Positions 1 through 12,840 of a stretch of 64,000 bases of DNA are shown here, one piece after another. The notes below the pieces were generated by a model. It was not told where the DNA came from. It saw only the letters and a list, made by a program, of their open reading frames with translations, and made no database searches. Made by a program: the position numbers and the translations under genes. This DNA comes from Timema cristinae (lineage: Eukaryota; Arthropoda; Insecta; Phasmatodea; Timematidae). Each line of letters begins with the position of its first letter. Within the stretch, counting starts at the first letter, position 1. The stretch lies in assembly GCA_039000515.1 (NCBI GenBank), contig JBCFYV010000001.1, forward strand, positions 9,532,928 to 9,596,927, given 5' to 3'.

Positions 1-353
1 GTCAAAGTTAAATTATAATTCAAACCGTTCTTAAAGCAGATGATATTTAATTCCCTCGGGTCAAATTTACTTGAGGATTTGTTTATCCATTGAAAATTTA
101 TCTTCATTTATGGAAATGTTGAAATGTAATTATGAAAAATATATTCATACACCCTTGTTATTAATTATCTCCCGGGTTGTTCTAATTTAAAAGTAAATAA
201 CATATAATTATGCCCTGTCTGTGTGTGTTTGTGTAACCGTTGATAGAACACGTGGCTTTTATTTATTTATAATCTACCAATTTCATCACAATCTGAAAGT
301 TACTTATGACAATGTTATGTCAGATATTACGTAGGGTTGAGTAATAAAAATAA
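1..353. other. AT-rich intergenic sequence
   Basis: No open frame, tRNA-like box or array is visible. The stretch is low in GC and looks like ordinary non-coding DNA. Confidence 0.5.
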
Positions 354-595
354 TACCCACGTGTGTTCTAAGGCGTCACTCTTGCAATATACTGGATTAT
401 CGATAAAGAGGAGATTGGGTTCGAGTCTCGTTCTTGTGTAATGAGAGGGGCTTTTCCTTAAATAGATTTCCACTCCTTTTTTTCACACAAATGCGGTTAC
501 ACTTCATTTTAATTTAACCTTAGCTAGTCCTAACACTTTGGTGGAATTACTACTTGTGCATATAACTTGAACGGGTAGTAAGACGCTGAGCTGAA
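354..595 (+). repeat. tRNA-derived SINE, C type (diverged)
   Basis: The head contains TTCTAAGGCGTCACTC and the B-box-like GGTTCGAGTCTCG. The body then carries the usual C-type block (TTTCCACTCC, then AATGCGGTTACACTTC). The 3' end is ACTTGAACGGGTAGTAAGAC, the tail domain shared by most SINEs in the window. The head is clearly diverged and there is no long AAT tail, so this is an old copy. Confidence 0.7.
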
Positions 596-2987
596 AAGAA
601 AAGTTGTATATCTCAGTTCTAAATGCTTAGAATTATTGTTGTAGCTATTCAAAGAAAATTGTATGTTAAAATTTAAAAAATTTGGGGTTTGGCAAACAAT
701 TTTTCACTTTTTCTGAAAATACAATTTTAAATAATTTACTTGTGATAGCAAGACATTCAAATCCCAGCCGCTTGAAAGGGAAATGATTTTTCAAATCAAT
801 AATTTTACAAATATAGACTCCCCTAACACACCTATTATTTTACATTTTCTTCGTGTTTTAATTCTAGTCCGAGATTGTCAAACGTTTGAATGTGTAACAA
901 TTTTGAGAATGTTTGCTATTCAGTGACGTATGCAGGATTGTAAATTAGGGAGGTCTCAAAGCCAAGTAATTGATTTTTTTATTAGGGGATTAGGGTATTT
1001 GAATTTTGGGGGGGGGGGGGAGGGTGCTCTAAAATGTATTTAAAATGTGTTTTCATGATTTTTCGTGTTATAGCTGAGGGGTCCAAAGGAAAATTTTAAG
1101 TAACATGAAATAACGCTTGTAATACAAATAATATGTTGTATTTTTACAAGGCTAAAATTACTTCCAGGCAAATTATGTTTGCTTAGATTGTATACAGTAC
1201 TTAGTAATATTCTATTGCTACGATTTGTACTGATGTAATGATGTTGAATTAGCTATAAACTAAATAAAACATAGACAAACGAAACAAAAACTATCAGGTG
1301 TAGATTGAATGGTTTGATTAGAGCAATCAAAGAATAATAGTAATAATTAGTATTGTTTAAATAATAATTTAGCCAAGGTCTGGAGGAACTGATTGTAAAT
1401 AACGCCATAAAATCTTTGTATTTAAGCAGAATAAGAGAGAGTAGTCATTACAATTTGCAACCATAGTTGTTCGAGAGAAAGCCGCATATCCCCAAACTGA
1501 GGAGGCTCAATACTCTCTATCCACCCCTTTGTGTACGCTACTGTCCAAATATAACAATAAGTTTTCATTATGCTTTCCAGATCTGTTATGTCCAATTTGG
1601 GGTGATCTCAATTCTAGATATCACCATGAACTAGACAAACCTTTATTTTTAATTATGGGAGAGGTAATATAAATGTATTCAAATAATCCATGAAAAGTTA
1701 AATTTTAATCGATTTTGTCAACATTGGCAAACACATATACACATTTAAGACATTATTTTGACCTATTTATTCCATAACCGAGACCTAGATTATCAATACA
1801 AATTTAATATTTTTTTATCAATCATCAGTAAGTTTTTTAATTAAATTGTTTCCCAAAAACAAGCATGCAGTTTTATTTGTAATATCAAACACTCCCTATA
1901 CAAAATTTTAAACAAAATCGCTAGAGCATTTTTTTTAAATTTGGAACTAAAAAAATCACTCATCAATAAACTACCGTTGATTTGAGGACTATGGTTAAAA
2001 TCAAACATATCACAATGTATAGCCCATAATATCTAAATATCAAGTTTGTAGAAAAGCTATCAAACCATTTCAGATTTGTGGTCTGGACAAACAGTCAGAC
2101 AAACCGACATGGGACAGACATTATTGTGTATAATATACTTTGTCGGATTCGGACACATATGAAACTTAAATATTCATCATAATATCGAGGTCGAAGAATT
2201 TCACGAACACAATATTTTATTTTTATTTAAAAGAAAGTAAAAATCACGTTCCCAAACCGTGTAAGGCAAAATTGAGAAACGCCGTGAGAAAGTCTGACGA
2301 GCAACCAGTATGACAGCACAACGAACAAGGTTGCGTCAGCCACTCCTTAAGGGGCCAATCACTTTACAGTTATTGTGACAGCGGTAGAGCTGAGGGGGAA
2401 AAAGGAAAGTGTTGAAGATTGACAAACGACACATACTAGTCTAGAGCGGTCTTATATTAGATAAAGTTAGGTATATATAAAAATAGCATGTTTAGTAATA
2501 AACATCTAAAACTATTTTATTTATTAATGTTGACACCATTACACTGTATACAGAGTGAAATAAAACCTTTTCCTAATATTCAAAACACTATGTCCTTTGA
2601 AATGTGTTTTGGAGGTTTTTAAAAGGGGGAATGAAACATAGATTGACTCACAAGTAGTTATACAACAAATTACTCTTATCAACACCCTTTAAACTCAATC
2701 CAGAAGTCCTCTCCCAATTAGCGATCACCTTGTGGCTAGAGAAGCTGGCTAAAGCTATAAATTACCTTAGTTCCAACCCAACAGATTGTCTAAAATATTT
2801 AAATAAATGTTTGTACGGATAAAAAATCTCCACATATTATTTGTAGATGACTATTGTTAAGGGTTAATGTCCTAATTTATAAAAGCATGTGGTCAGAAAT
2901 GCGTGCGGCTAGGCTTTACAATTAACATAAATAAATGTATAAAGATTAGGAAAAATGAAAAGATTCAAATATGTTATGCTCCTACAT
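596..2987. other. AT-rich sequence with a decayed interspersed repeat
   Basis: No gene is visible. A run of about 12 G lies near 1008-1020. The part near 1690-2165 (phrases such as ATCAATCATCAGTAAG and the CAGACAAAC run) resembles 6690-7250 and 18950-19290, so it is probably an old copy of one dispersed family of unknown class. Confidence 0.4.
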
Positions 2988-3470
2988 TTTGTCTTGTACT
3001 AGTAATTCTGAAAAAAAGTAGATTTCGCTCCCTCCATGTTATTATCGTTACTACAGTCTTACTAGTAGTTCTGTGAAATGTAGACCTCCCTCCATGTTAT
3101 TATCGTTACTACAGTCTTACTAGTAGTTCTGTAAATAGTAGACCTCCCTCCATGTTATTATCGTTACTACAGTCTTACTAGTAGTTCTGTGAACAGTAGA
3201 CCTCCCTCCATGTTATTATCGTTACTACAGTCTTACTAGTAGTTCTGTGAACAGTAGACCTCCTCCATGTTATTATCGTTTACTACAGTCTTACTATTAG
3301 TTCTGTAACAGTAGACCTCCCTCCATTTATTATCGTTACTACAGTCTACTATAGTTGTGTGAACAGTAGACTCCCTCCATGTTATTATCGTTACTACAGT
3401 CTTATTAGTAGTTCTGTAAACAGTAGACATCCTTTTATATTATTATTGTCACCACAGCTTAACATTTTTC
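2988..3470. repeat. Tandem array, 58-bp unit
   Basis: About eight head-to-tail copies of a 58-bp unit containing TTATTATCGTTACTACAGTC and AGTAGACCTCCCTCC. Outer copies are diverged and inner copies carry small deletions. A 64-codon minus-strand frame at 3236-3430 is a by-product of the repeat. Confidence 0.92.
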
Positions 3471-4434
3471 TGTGGATTTGAAGGTAAATCCAATACTTTA
3501 ATTTATATTACTGTACACATACAAAGAATAATCATTGTTTACGGTGTTTGAGACGTCATTATCGTCATGTATGTTAAAAGTTATTAGAAACTTATATTAT
3601 GTGTGTTTCGTTGTACATTCAAAGAATGCCATTGCTAAATTTATTAAACTGATTTATGGACTTGGCAGTAGTCATAGAACAAAAATATACAGACTAAGGG
3701 TAAATGGTTTGAGCTAAAACAATAGCTGGCGTTACTCAGTCAAAAAAAAATCCAGTGATTAAATAAAAATAATTATTAAATAGCTAAGTAATAGCTCTAA
3801 TAAAATAATGACTTCATTAGAGCTACACGAGTACATGAATGAAACAAAAATTATCGTTGTACGTTTGTGTTCTACAAAGCATAAATATTGTATATAATTG
3901 TTAGAATAAACAATAGAATCAAGCGTAGCGTAGGTTAAGCTTTCCCTAGCCTCACTTGTAGGTTCAAGAGGAGGTTTAGTTTAGTAAGAGCTTGTCTACC
4001 CATGGATAGCGCGTAACAGGTAAATATTAAAACTGAATCAAGCTCCGTTTGTAGAGTTAATTATAAAATAGTGGAATTTAGACCAGTGAATCTACTACAC
4101 CATATTTTCAAGACCGGTAAATACCTTAGGTGAACACAATGGTCCTTCGGGCATATTACAAACAAAATAAATGTTTATAATGTTTTAAAAAATATTTAAA
4201 TTAAATAACGTAAGCTAATAAATATTTCTAATTAAATATATATCATTTAAATATTTTATCCAGTTCTAAGAATATTGATATATATTAATGTATTTATTAG
4301 AGATATTAACCTGCACTTTATGAACCGATTGGTTATATCGACACAGGGAATTTTTATGGATGAGTGCAAAAGAACCTACTAATTTTTCCGGGAAAGGTAT
4401 TTTCACATATTTTTTAGGTCTCTTTTAAAATCCA
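3471..4434. other. AT-rich intergenic sequence
   Basis: I see nothing that supports a feature here. The 60-codon frame at 3535-3717 has no recognisable motif. Confidence 0.4.
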
Positions 4435-4590
4435 CAGTCAACATGGAACGGGTGGCTTTATTTCCCCTCCAGAGGAAGTTGTTCTACATAATTTTACTGC
4501 TCAAGAAAAATCCGTTGACCACAGTTGGGTTTGAACCCACGAACTGAGACGATCATTTTTAGCACAAGATTATTGTGGTCGACTTTTGGT
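4435..4590 (-). repeat. tRNA-like SINE fragment, D type
   Basis: Read on the minus strand, a tRNA B-box-like GTGGGTTCAAACCC is followed by GGATTTTTCTTGAGC and CTTCCTCTGGAGGGG. The same order occurs at 9860-10115 and 53930-54070. The head lacks a clear A box, so this copy is incomplete or diverged. Confidence 0.6.
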
Positions 4591-4841
4591 TTAATCGATT
4601 AAACAGCGTAGTTACTTTCTAGTTTTATAACATTCAGAGCTACTTTTTTAAGCGAATCACTTTGACATTTAATTAAAAGATTTCGAAAATATTAAGAGAA
4701 AAGGATAGGGAGAAAGATAATATTTTTGCAAACGTTGATTAAGTAGAGAAGGGAATCGCCCTTTTGTTTATTTATCTCTCTTCATTATTTTGGTTAATTA
4801 ATATTATTATCATTATTTTGCGTCAAGAGGGAAGTAGGGGT

Positions 4842-5430
4842 GTGTACAGTATATTTATATTATACAGAACACAACTGGGGAACATGAAACCCTTGAGCTG
4901 GTACTGTATATTTATATTATACAGAATACAACTGGGGAACATGAAACCTTTGATCTGGTACTGTATATTTATATTATACAGAATACAACTGGGGAATATG
5001 AAACCTTGAGCTGGTACTGTTATATTTATATTATACAGAATACAACTGGGGAACATGAAACCATTGAGCTGGTACTGTATATTTATATTATACAGAATAC
5101 AACTGGGGAACATGAAACCCTTGAACTGGTACTGTATATTTATATTATACAGAATACAACTGGGGAACATGAAACCCTTGAGCTGGTACTGTATATTTAT
5201 ATTATACAGAATACAACTGGGGAACATGAAACCCTTGAACTGGTACTGTATATTTATATTATACAGAATACAACTGGGGAACATGAAACCATTGAGCTGG
5301 TACTGTATATTTATATTATACAGAATACAACTGGGGAACATGAAACCCTTGAGCTGGTACTGTATATTTATATTATACAGAAACAACTGGGGAACATGAA
5401 ACCCTTGAGCTGGTACTGTATATTTAATGA
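4842..5430. repeat. Tandem array, 57-bp unit
   Basis: Ten copies of a 57-bp unit with core ACAACTGGGGAACATGAAAC and GGTACTGTATATTTATATTA. Copies differ by a few bases. As 57 is 3 x 19, frames stay open on both strands: a 230-codon minus frame (4823-5515) and a 143-codon plus frame (5006-5437) encode 19-residue repeats. Openness on both strands argues that neither is a protein gene. Confidence 0.95.
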
Positions 5431-5978
5431 AAGTTAAAATAGAAAAATAAACATATTTAAATATAAAATAGGAACATAAACAATTCCCGCTTTCCAATCC
5501 ACACCTCGGTGCCATTACAGCTTTCGATTGTTATCTTGGATCTGATATCCTGGTTAATCAAGGGTGAGATGGGATATAAATGTATCGAGTTTTTTTAAAG
5601 GTTGAAATGAAAGCATATACAGACGTATGTATGTTCATGATTTTTGAACAGTGTATAGACTAAGTATAACGTTCATTCATGAGTTATTGACTATTATCTG
5701 ACAGTTCTACAGTTTGTTAAATTGACTTAGCTGACCTGTCAAGTAGCCGTTCTGTATTTCTATGTCAGAATTTTTAAATGTCATATTTTCTTGGAGGCTA
5801 AATTTATTCTTCTTTTTATTTACAAGATGACCTATTTATTAGATATGACAAGAAAAAATATTTTTGATACATCAATTTTTCAAGGTCTGAAACCTTACAA
5901 CGTGTAGACATAATACTTTTTTGTATTATTTGCTCTGATATGTATGCCAAAACCTTTTATGTAAATTATATTATTATA
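5431..5978. other. AT-rich intergenic sequence
   Basis: No supported feature. It separates the 57-bp array from a dispersed repeat. Confidence 0.4.
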
Positions 5979-5979
5979 T

Positions 5980-6307
5980 CACTATAAAGCCACACGGCTG
6001 ACTCACTCACTGACATTAATGTTTACCCACTTACAGATGAATTAGAAACTTGGAATTTGGGATACTTATAGGCCTATATTCTAGCCTACAACTGACGTAA
6101 AAATTCCAAAAAGTTAAAAAAATTAATTTCTAACCCCCGAAAGAAAATCAAAATGTCGCAGAAACTTTAAAGTGTGTGTGAAGCTTTCTTTGGAGGTCTC
6201 TTGTGGCTAAACGGTAAGATCTATCAAAAAACTGCTCTGGAATTACATTAGTTTACATCCTCATTGGGAGTTTGGGGACGGAGCCCTAAACGAGCAAAGC
6301 GAATCTC
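5980..6307 (+). repeat. Dispersed repeat, H family, copy 1
   Basis: Begins CACTATAAAGCCACACGGC and ends GGAGCCCTAAACGAGCAAAG. A second full-length copy lies at 32189-32515. Shared blocks include GACATTAATGTTKACCCACT, CTTTCTTTGGAGGTC and CTCTGGAATTAC. There is no coding potential and no tRNA-like box. A short hairpin near the 3' end (TTGGGGACGGAGCCC) suggests a small non-autonomous element, class unknown. Confidence 0.65.
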
Positions 6308-6369
6308 ATTCTAAAGTTACTATCTATTTTCAAATATTTTCTTACGCATGGCTTATTTTAATTCAGGCA

Positions 6370-6562
6370 CCCTTCTCTGTGGTCACGTGTTCTAAGGCTT
6401 TAAATTTCCATTGCATAAGGTCACCGATGACGGAGAGCACGAGGTTTGAATTCCGTCTGGGTGTAGCGGGGTTGATTCCAAAATATGGTTTGTCATTGTT
6501 TTTCAATCCTCTCTCTACACTAATTCTAGTCTCTTACTTCGTAACTTTTCAATTAATTGGTT
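6370..6562 (+). repeat. Diverged C-type SINE head
   Basis: Phrases matching the C-type head (GTTCTAAGGC, CGATGACGGAGAGCACGAGG, TTTGAATTCCGTCTGGGTG) are followed by a weak body. No tail domain is visible. This is an old copy whose boundaries are uncertain. Confidence 0.45.
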
Positions 6563-6689
6563 AGAAACGCATGTTTTAAATGTATGTACTAACTAAACAA
6601 ATTAAATAATTATTAACACTACATTACTTTATGTTTCTAGCTAAGAAAATAGCTTAGAGTATATTGAAATTTGGAAAATTATAACGCGA

Positions 6690-7250
6690 ACATAAACACT
6701 ATTAAATGTTGCAAAACCATCGTACATACTTTCACATTATAGTATTTTATAACTAGGAACAAAACATTTTAAAATCGGTTTTAGGTAAACAATCTTTGAA
6801 TTATTCAAATATTTGAACAAAATTGTTTGACTCATTTCAAGCTATCAAAACTTTGTGGCAAGTAACCAAACATAAAAAAAAACTAAAATACTTTTTTATT
6901 TATCATGCAAGACAACACAGATATACGTTTTGACTCAAATCGTTTGAGCTATTTCAAAAAAAAATTGTAGTTCTCAAAGATTATTCATCAGTCATCAGTA
7001 AGCAAACCTTAATTTTAGTTTTAAAATACAAAATATATAAAATCTTCTCGTGGTATGAAAATGTATAATTTAGATCTCAAGTTTGAACAAAATCCACCAA
7101 ACAGTTTTGACGGCAGTTTCAGGTACTGTACATACATAAACACAGATAGTAAGACCAATTTTTGTTCAATTCAATGTCAATCATAATAATGAGACCAAAC
7201 ATTTTCACAAGTACCAATACTTTCTCTGTATGATAAAGTAGAAACAAGAC
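6690..7250. repeat. Decayed interspersed repeat
   Basis: AT-rich sequence sharing scattered phrases with 1690-2165 and 18950-19290 (ATCATCAGTAAG, AGTTTGAACAAAATCCA, AATACTTTCTCTGTATGA). No frame survives. Family unknown. Confidence 0.35.
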
Positions 7251-7429
7251 GGAATCTTCAGAGATTTATTACAAGAGCACTCTCCTAAACCTTTGCTAAA
7301 AGTCTCCCCCTCTCCCCCAAGTGTTTTCTGCCCTTTTAATAAACCAATCCGTTACCCCCATTTTCCCGTGAAAGCCAAATACTGTTCCCCATAGGCTCTG
7401 TTAATCACCTGCTCATTAATAAAGATAGA

Positions 7430-7640
7430 TCAGCGCGTCGGGTCAGACAGGAGATGAGTTATACACAGTAAGCCACTGAGTGAACTAAAAGTACCAGCTT
7501 TTCTGGCCGACTTAATCTAACACAGCCTCGCCATTAAACCCCGTTCGTGTCAGCACGTGTCAAAAGGGGCAGAGGGGTAATATTGTGTCACATAGTACCT
7601 CGCGTGGGAGAGGTGTAGGAGGGGATTGATTCACTTTAAA
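7430..7640. other. Unexplained GC-richer unique stretch
   Basis: Richer in GC than its surroundings, with no repeat match elsewhere in the window and no long frame. It could be a conserved non-coding element or an old repeat. Confidence 0.25.
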
Positions 7641-7727
7641 CCTGCTCAGGTATGTCTACATCTTGAAACGTCCCTCGCTAGGTTGGTATACTTGGGGTGG
7701 GAATGTAAACAGAACCGAGATAGAATA

Positions 7728-7800
7728 CCAGGCCTCCGTAGCGCAGAAGGTTGAGGACACCTACTCCATTTCAAAGGGATCGTGTTCCGAACAATAAAAT
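7728..7800 (+). repeat. tRNA-like fragment (tRNA-Trp-like)
   Basis: GGCCTCCGTAGCGCAGAAGG resembles a 5' acceptor and D arm. CTACTCCATTT would place CCA (Trp) in the anticodon loop, and GATCGTGTTCCGA is a degraded B box. The 3' half does not pair well, so this is a decayed tRNA-derived repeat rather than a functional gene. Confidence 0.35.
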
Positions 7801-7954
7801 AGTCCGCTCCTTTTTTTTCTGTGTTATTCGATCCGGTAATCAAAATATCGTGATTCCTGCTGTTCTGGGATTGGTATATGTCTCTTAGGTTAAGTTGGTT
7901 TTAATTAATACCCCCTTGTGCCATGAAATGCACATTAAACTTATAATACTGTGA

Positions 7955-8105
7955 ATCCGACACCTTAACTTAGTTGGTAGTGTTTCTGTCTACAGAGCTA
8001 AAGGTCCCTGGTTCAAATCCTGGCATAGCTGAAACATTTACCATTGGTTAAACGTGGGATTACACTTTCACATTGATGAATTAATGGCCAGGGGTCTGGT
8101 TGTTG
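7955..8105 (+). repeat. tRNA-derived SINE, E type, copy 1
   Basis: The head has an A-box-like TAACTTAGTTGGTAGTGT and the B box GGTTCAAATCC, then ATAGCTGAAACATTTACC and TTAAACGTGGGATTAC. A minus-strand copy with the same order lies at 41968-42096. It lacks the A/B/C tail domain, so it is a separate lineage. Confidence 0.65.
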
Positions 8106-8368
8106 TGTCTGTTCTAGATATAAGTTAGTTTATAGGTCATGTACTGAAATAATCAGTCATTTCATAAAATGACGCCTAATTTTCTCATATTTCTCCCACG
8201 TCCGTACGGGTTGTACACATATGCATTACTCTAAAGGTATAGATATAATAAAGATAGGATTTATCCAAATGTACCCGAATTTGCGTTAAGGGAGAGTGAT
8301 AAGCTATTTAAGAATGTAAATATTAAAAAATAAAATTATTAAATATAACTTATGCCAATAAAATTTGG

Positions 8369-9501
8369 GTGTGGCGCTCACTCCTGTGACATAGAATTCT
8401 CACCTCATTAGCTCCTCCACTAACTCCTGTGACATAGAACTCTCACCTCATTAGCTCCTCCCCTAACTCCTGTGACATAGAACTCTCACCTCATTAGCTC
8501 CTCCACTAACTCCTGCGACATAGAACTCTCACCTCATTAGCTCCTCCACTAACTCCTGTGACATAGAACTCTCACCTCACTAGCTCCTCCACTAACTCCT
8601 GCGACATAGAAATCTCACCTCATTAGCTCCTCCACTCACTCCTGCGACATAGAACTCTCACTCACTACTCTGTGACATAGAACTCTCACCTCATTAGCTC
8701 CTCCACTAACTCCTGTGACATAGAACTCTCACCTCACTAGCTCCTCCACTAACTCCTGCGACATAGAACTCTCACCTCATTAGCTCCTCCACTACTCCTG
8801 CGACATAGAACTCTCACCTCATTAGCTCCCTTTCCACTCACTCCTGCGACATAGAACTCTCACCTCACTAACTCCTGCGACATAGAACTCTCACCTCATT
8901 AGCTCCTCCACTAACTCCTGCGACATAGAACTCTCACCTCACTAGCTCCTCCAATAACTCCTGCACATAGAACTCTCACCTCATTAGCTCCTCCACTCAC
9001 TCCTGCGACATAGAACTCTCACCTCACTAGCTCCTCCATAACTCCTGCGACATAGAACTCTCACCTCATTAGCTCCTCCACTCACTCCTGCGACATAGAA
9101 CTCTCACCACCTCACTAACTCCTGCGACATAAACTCACCTCATAGCTCCTCCACTAACTCCTGCGACATAGAACTCTCACCTCACTAACTCCTGCGACAT
9201 AGAACTCTCACCTCACTAGCTCCTCCACTAACTCCTGCGACATAGAACTCTCACCTCATTAGCTCCTCCACTAACTCCTGCGACATAGAACTCTCACCTC
9301 ATTAGCTCCTCCACTACTCCTGCGACATAGAACTCTCACCGTCACTAACTCCTGCGACATAGACTCTACCATAGTCCTCACTAACTCCTGCGACATAGAA
9401 CTCCACTCATTAGTCCTCACTAACTCCTGCGACATAGAACTCTCACTACTACTCCTCACTAACTCCTGCGACATAGAACTCTCACCTCACTAGCTCCTCT
9501 C
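8369..9501. repeat. Tandem array, 43-bp unit
   Basis: About 25 copies of a 43-bp unit, core GACATAGAACTCTCACCTC then TAGCTCCTCCACTAAC. Many copies lack the TAGCTCCTCCAC part, so the array mixes full and shortened units, and single-base deletions increase toward the right end. Frames inside (for example minus 9271-9474) are by-products. Confidence 0.95.
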
Positions 9502-9859
9502 TAGGATCTCGTAGGTCAAGATCGTGTACATTCTGTATGTTGCAGGTATGAATGCCACGCCTTATATATGATCGGCATGAGGTATATTTAAAATATATAT
9601 ATATATTTCCTTAATTACATAAACTTAATAAGATATGTTTGAATGGATAAGTTAAGGTCCTAAATCCCGGTCAGGTATAAATCCAGGATAGTTTATAGCC
9701 TATATATGATCTGCATTGGCTGCACACTGCACCAAATTATAGATTTAGCTCAAATTTAATGATTAATTTTATATAATGAGATATTTAAATTACACTTTCT
9801 GAGAATACTTATTATATCAGCATTTCTATTAGCGAGAGCGAAAAGGCCTACCAATTATG

Positions 9860-10115
9860 CTGGAAAGGTACCACAGGTGCTCCAGTCCACCTGGGACCGA
9901 CGGCTTAGCTTCCTCTCCTAAGGAAGTTGTGTTACAGATTTTTGTCGCTCAAGAAAAATCCATTGACCCGGCTGGTTTGAACCCAAGGACATTGAGTCCT
10001 GAGGTGAGAAATGTATCCCAAGAGCACCGAGGTTGGCGTTAAATTTTAAAATAATATTCAAACACCTATCTCCCCGTTGTAGAGAAACTAGGACAAGATT
10101 AGACTGTCGACCTAG
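9860..10115 (-). repeat. tRNA-like SINE, D type
   Basis: Minus-strand B-box-like GGGTTCAAACCAG is followed by GGATTTTTCTTGAGCG and ACTTCCTTAGGAGAGG, matching 4435-4590 and 53930-54070. The head end (ACCTCGGTGCTCTTGG on minus) is better preserved here. A 61-codon plus frame (9857-10042) runs through it and is not a gene. Confidence 0.6.
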
Positions 10116-10902
10116 CCCACGTGAGCATGGATAACAATTTACTGGAACAGTTTTTTAAAGAGCTCAGTAAAATTACTAGTAAATATAAAAATGTAAAACT
10201 CTATAAATGTTTGCTCCTGTTCGTATACCCGTTACATTTACATAATTATATTTCCAATCTAGCTCGCACCGGGGCTCTGGTCAAAGGCATCAAGTCTCGT
10301 CCAGTTTGGTTTATTCGGTGACGGGAAGTTCGTTGATTGGAATACTGTTCTGGAGCACTGATGGTGGTTCGTCTAAAATGGTTTCTCAGACCCCCTCCCT
10401 CCCCACACACACACGCAGATGATGATACATTTTCTTTAAACTCTAGCCTCTACATCCCTACATTTAATAGTGTTAATATGTGGCTATCCCGGACGTGTAT
10501 TGAGATGCGGGCCACGTATGAAAAAATTATTATTATTTTGAATCTCTCAAGTAAATCTATTCCAATACCAGTTTGATAAGCCTTCATCGCCTTATTTTAT
10601 CATAGCTGTGAAATTCAGTCGGCCATGACCCCGACCCGACAACGGGAGAAGACCCAAGACCCACTAAACCTTTTTAAAAAGTGCTTCAGTCTCATTATCT
10701 TATAAACTACCTTATTCTTTCTCTCAAACACACCTCCCCATTTTGTTTAAAAGTGTCATCTCAAGCTGTAAGCTGTCAACCAATTGGACCAGTGGAAAGT
10801 TTGAACGTCTCCTCTCTTTCTAACTCCAATAGTAAACTAACCCTTCAAAAATCTTACTTACTTTTTATTCATGTCTTCCTGTATTCAACGTCCTTTTGAA
10901 TT
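10116..10902. other. Intergenic sequence left of the hAT element
   Basis: Several 60-80 codon frames are present but none has a recognisable motif, and their composition looks random. It contains a C/A-rich run near 10391-10420. Confidence 0.35.
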
Positions 10903-10910
10903 GTCTAGAC
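10903..10910. repeat. 8-bp target-site duplication, left copy
   Basis: GTCTAGAC lies directly before the terminal inverted repeat starting CAGCGGTTCCC. The identical octamer sits directly after the other end at 13692-13699. An 8-bp duplication is the signature of the hAT superfamily. The octamer is itself a palindrome. Confidence 0.9.
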
Positions 10911-11261
10911 CAGCGGTTCCCAAAGTGTGCTCCACGAAGGATCTCAAGTGCTCCGCGAAGAGAGGTTGGAAAGAAAAATAAATGTGACAAGATCTTAAAA
11001 CTGTGGATTTGTGCTGCCATGAACTGTGTTGGGTAGAAATTGTTTATCTCCTGCAGCGTGTGCTGTGAAGCAGTGTAGATAGTAAGTATTATAAAGCCGA
11101 AGTGCGTGTCATGCGTCACCTCAGTCCGATTTGGCACCCGCACCTCACCTTCTTGGAACCATGCGAAACATCTAGAACGTTGGTGAAGCGCACAGCCTGA
11201 ACGCGGCGAAACCAGACAGAGAGACTCTAAGGTACTAGAACCTTGCCGCCGCGCTTTCAGA

Positions 11262-12653
11262 GTGTTGCAAAGTGTCGCCAAACAGTGCGATGTTACCAGC
11301 AAAAATGGCGCCATCGTTTTGAGAGTATCCACCCGTAATCTAAGGGCAAACCGACTGATTTCTTCACAAGGAAATACGGTGTACTTACTTACACAAGCCC
11401 AGAAATTTACAACCCATCACTCAAAAACCGTTAACGAAAAGGCTTTGATGGCGTCCTACTTAGTCAGTTTCCGAGGTCCTCAAGCTGGCGAAGCCCATAC
11501 CATCGCTGAAAACCTTATCAAGCCTTTGGTAAAGGACATAGGGGAGTGTATGCTGGATGTAAAAGCTCCGAAACTAATAGACACAGTTTCATTGACAAAA
11601 AAAAAAACAATCTCGAGACAAATCGGGGAGTTAGGAGAGGACGTGAAAGCTACTTTACTTTCACGAATAAAATGTTCTAACTTTTCACTCCAATTGGATG
11701 AATGAATGGATGTGGCTAGGTTGGCAGCTATAAAGTGCTAGGTGGCATAATAGTATTTGCGCGCTACCAATACGTGTAGGGTTCTTTCAAGAGGATCTGA
11801 TTTTTTCCAGTGCTTCACTGACTAACACAATTAGCACTGACATTTTCAAATTAATCGAAGAATTTTTTTCACAGTGAGTGGACTCCCATGATATAATTGC
11901 GTTGATGTGTGCCCAGACGGTGCGAAGGCCGTCACTGGGTAGTCGTCCGGTGATATCTAAAGAACAAAACAAATAATCAGGGAATGCAGCAGTAGCCCCT
12001 ACGTCCTCCACCGCCATGCCCTTGCTGTAAAAAAAAAACAACCTCCCTAAAAGAAGTTTTGGACAAAAGCGTGAAAATAATTAATTATATCAAATCACAA
12101 CCTAAGAATAAGGCTATTCAAAATGTTGTGTGATGACATGGGGAGTCTACATACGTATTTACTTCTTCACAGAGAAGTAAGGTGACTTTTTCGTGGCTAA
12201 ACATTGACCCGGCTCTTCGAAATGAACGCTGAAGTCAGAGCATTCTAAATGAGTTTGTTTGATAGTTTCAACTGTTATTTTCGGGAAGAGCTTCAAGAAA
12301 AAACTTAAGGAAATTTTTGGGATGTAATCTTATACTCTGCTGTTTCGGAAAAGCCACCCTGTTTGACATTGCAACAGTATGAGTACTTGATTGATTTTGA
12401 CATCAGATTATGCTATAGAAGAGAATTTTGTGACTAAGGAGTCACTATCAGAACTTTGGTGTCAGCTAAGAGACGAAGTTTAAGTTTTGTCAGATAAAAT
12501 GCTAATCATCCTTCTGCCCTTTGCAACAACTTACTCATGTGTATCAGGATTCTCGGCCTATGTGGAAACTAAAACAAAATACAAAATTCGCTTCAATGCA
12601 GAGCCAGATATTCGGTTGCGGCTGTCCCAAATTCAACCAAAAATAGCCTTTTA
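11262..12653 (+). pseudogene. hAT transposase pseudogene (ZBED5-like)
   Basis: A 147-codon frame (11262-11705) carries KALMASYLVSF, HTIAENLIKPLVKDI, KTISRQIGELGEDVK and FSLQLDE, in the order seen in ZBED5/FAM200-like hAT transposases. After a stop, the homology goes on through frameshifts: TDIFKLIEEFF near 11830, a CxDGAxAVTG-like block near 11910-11940 and LKEVLDKSVKIINYIKSQP near 12050. Last comes the hAT C-terminal dimerisation region (a SGFSA-like block, then TKTKYKIRFNAEPDIRLRLS) near 12540-12640. Family and order are read from sequence; the protein is dead. No N-terminal BED finger is evident. It lies inside the TIR-bounded element. Confidence 0.85.
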
Positions 12654-12840
12654 AAAATCAAAACAGTCCCATCCCTCTCTATAGAATCTATGTTTGCCGT
12701 GGTCACCATGTAGTTTTTTTATGCCAAGTAACTTTAATTTTGTGGCTGAGAAAATGGTTTTAAATACCCAAACTATGTTAGTAACATGGTGTTTATTTAC
12801 AATACCTGCTTTGAATTCGTTATCAAATGTGTTGCATTAC

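Noticed and set aside
4823..5515. 230-codon minus frame and overlapping plus frames
   Set aside because: Produced by a 57-bp array with a period divisible by 3; open on both strands, with 19-residue repeats and no other gene evidence.
10865..11332. 155-codon minus frame
   Set aside because: It runs antisense across the hAT left end and the start of the transposase pseudogene, and has no recognisable motif.
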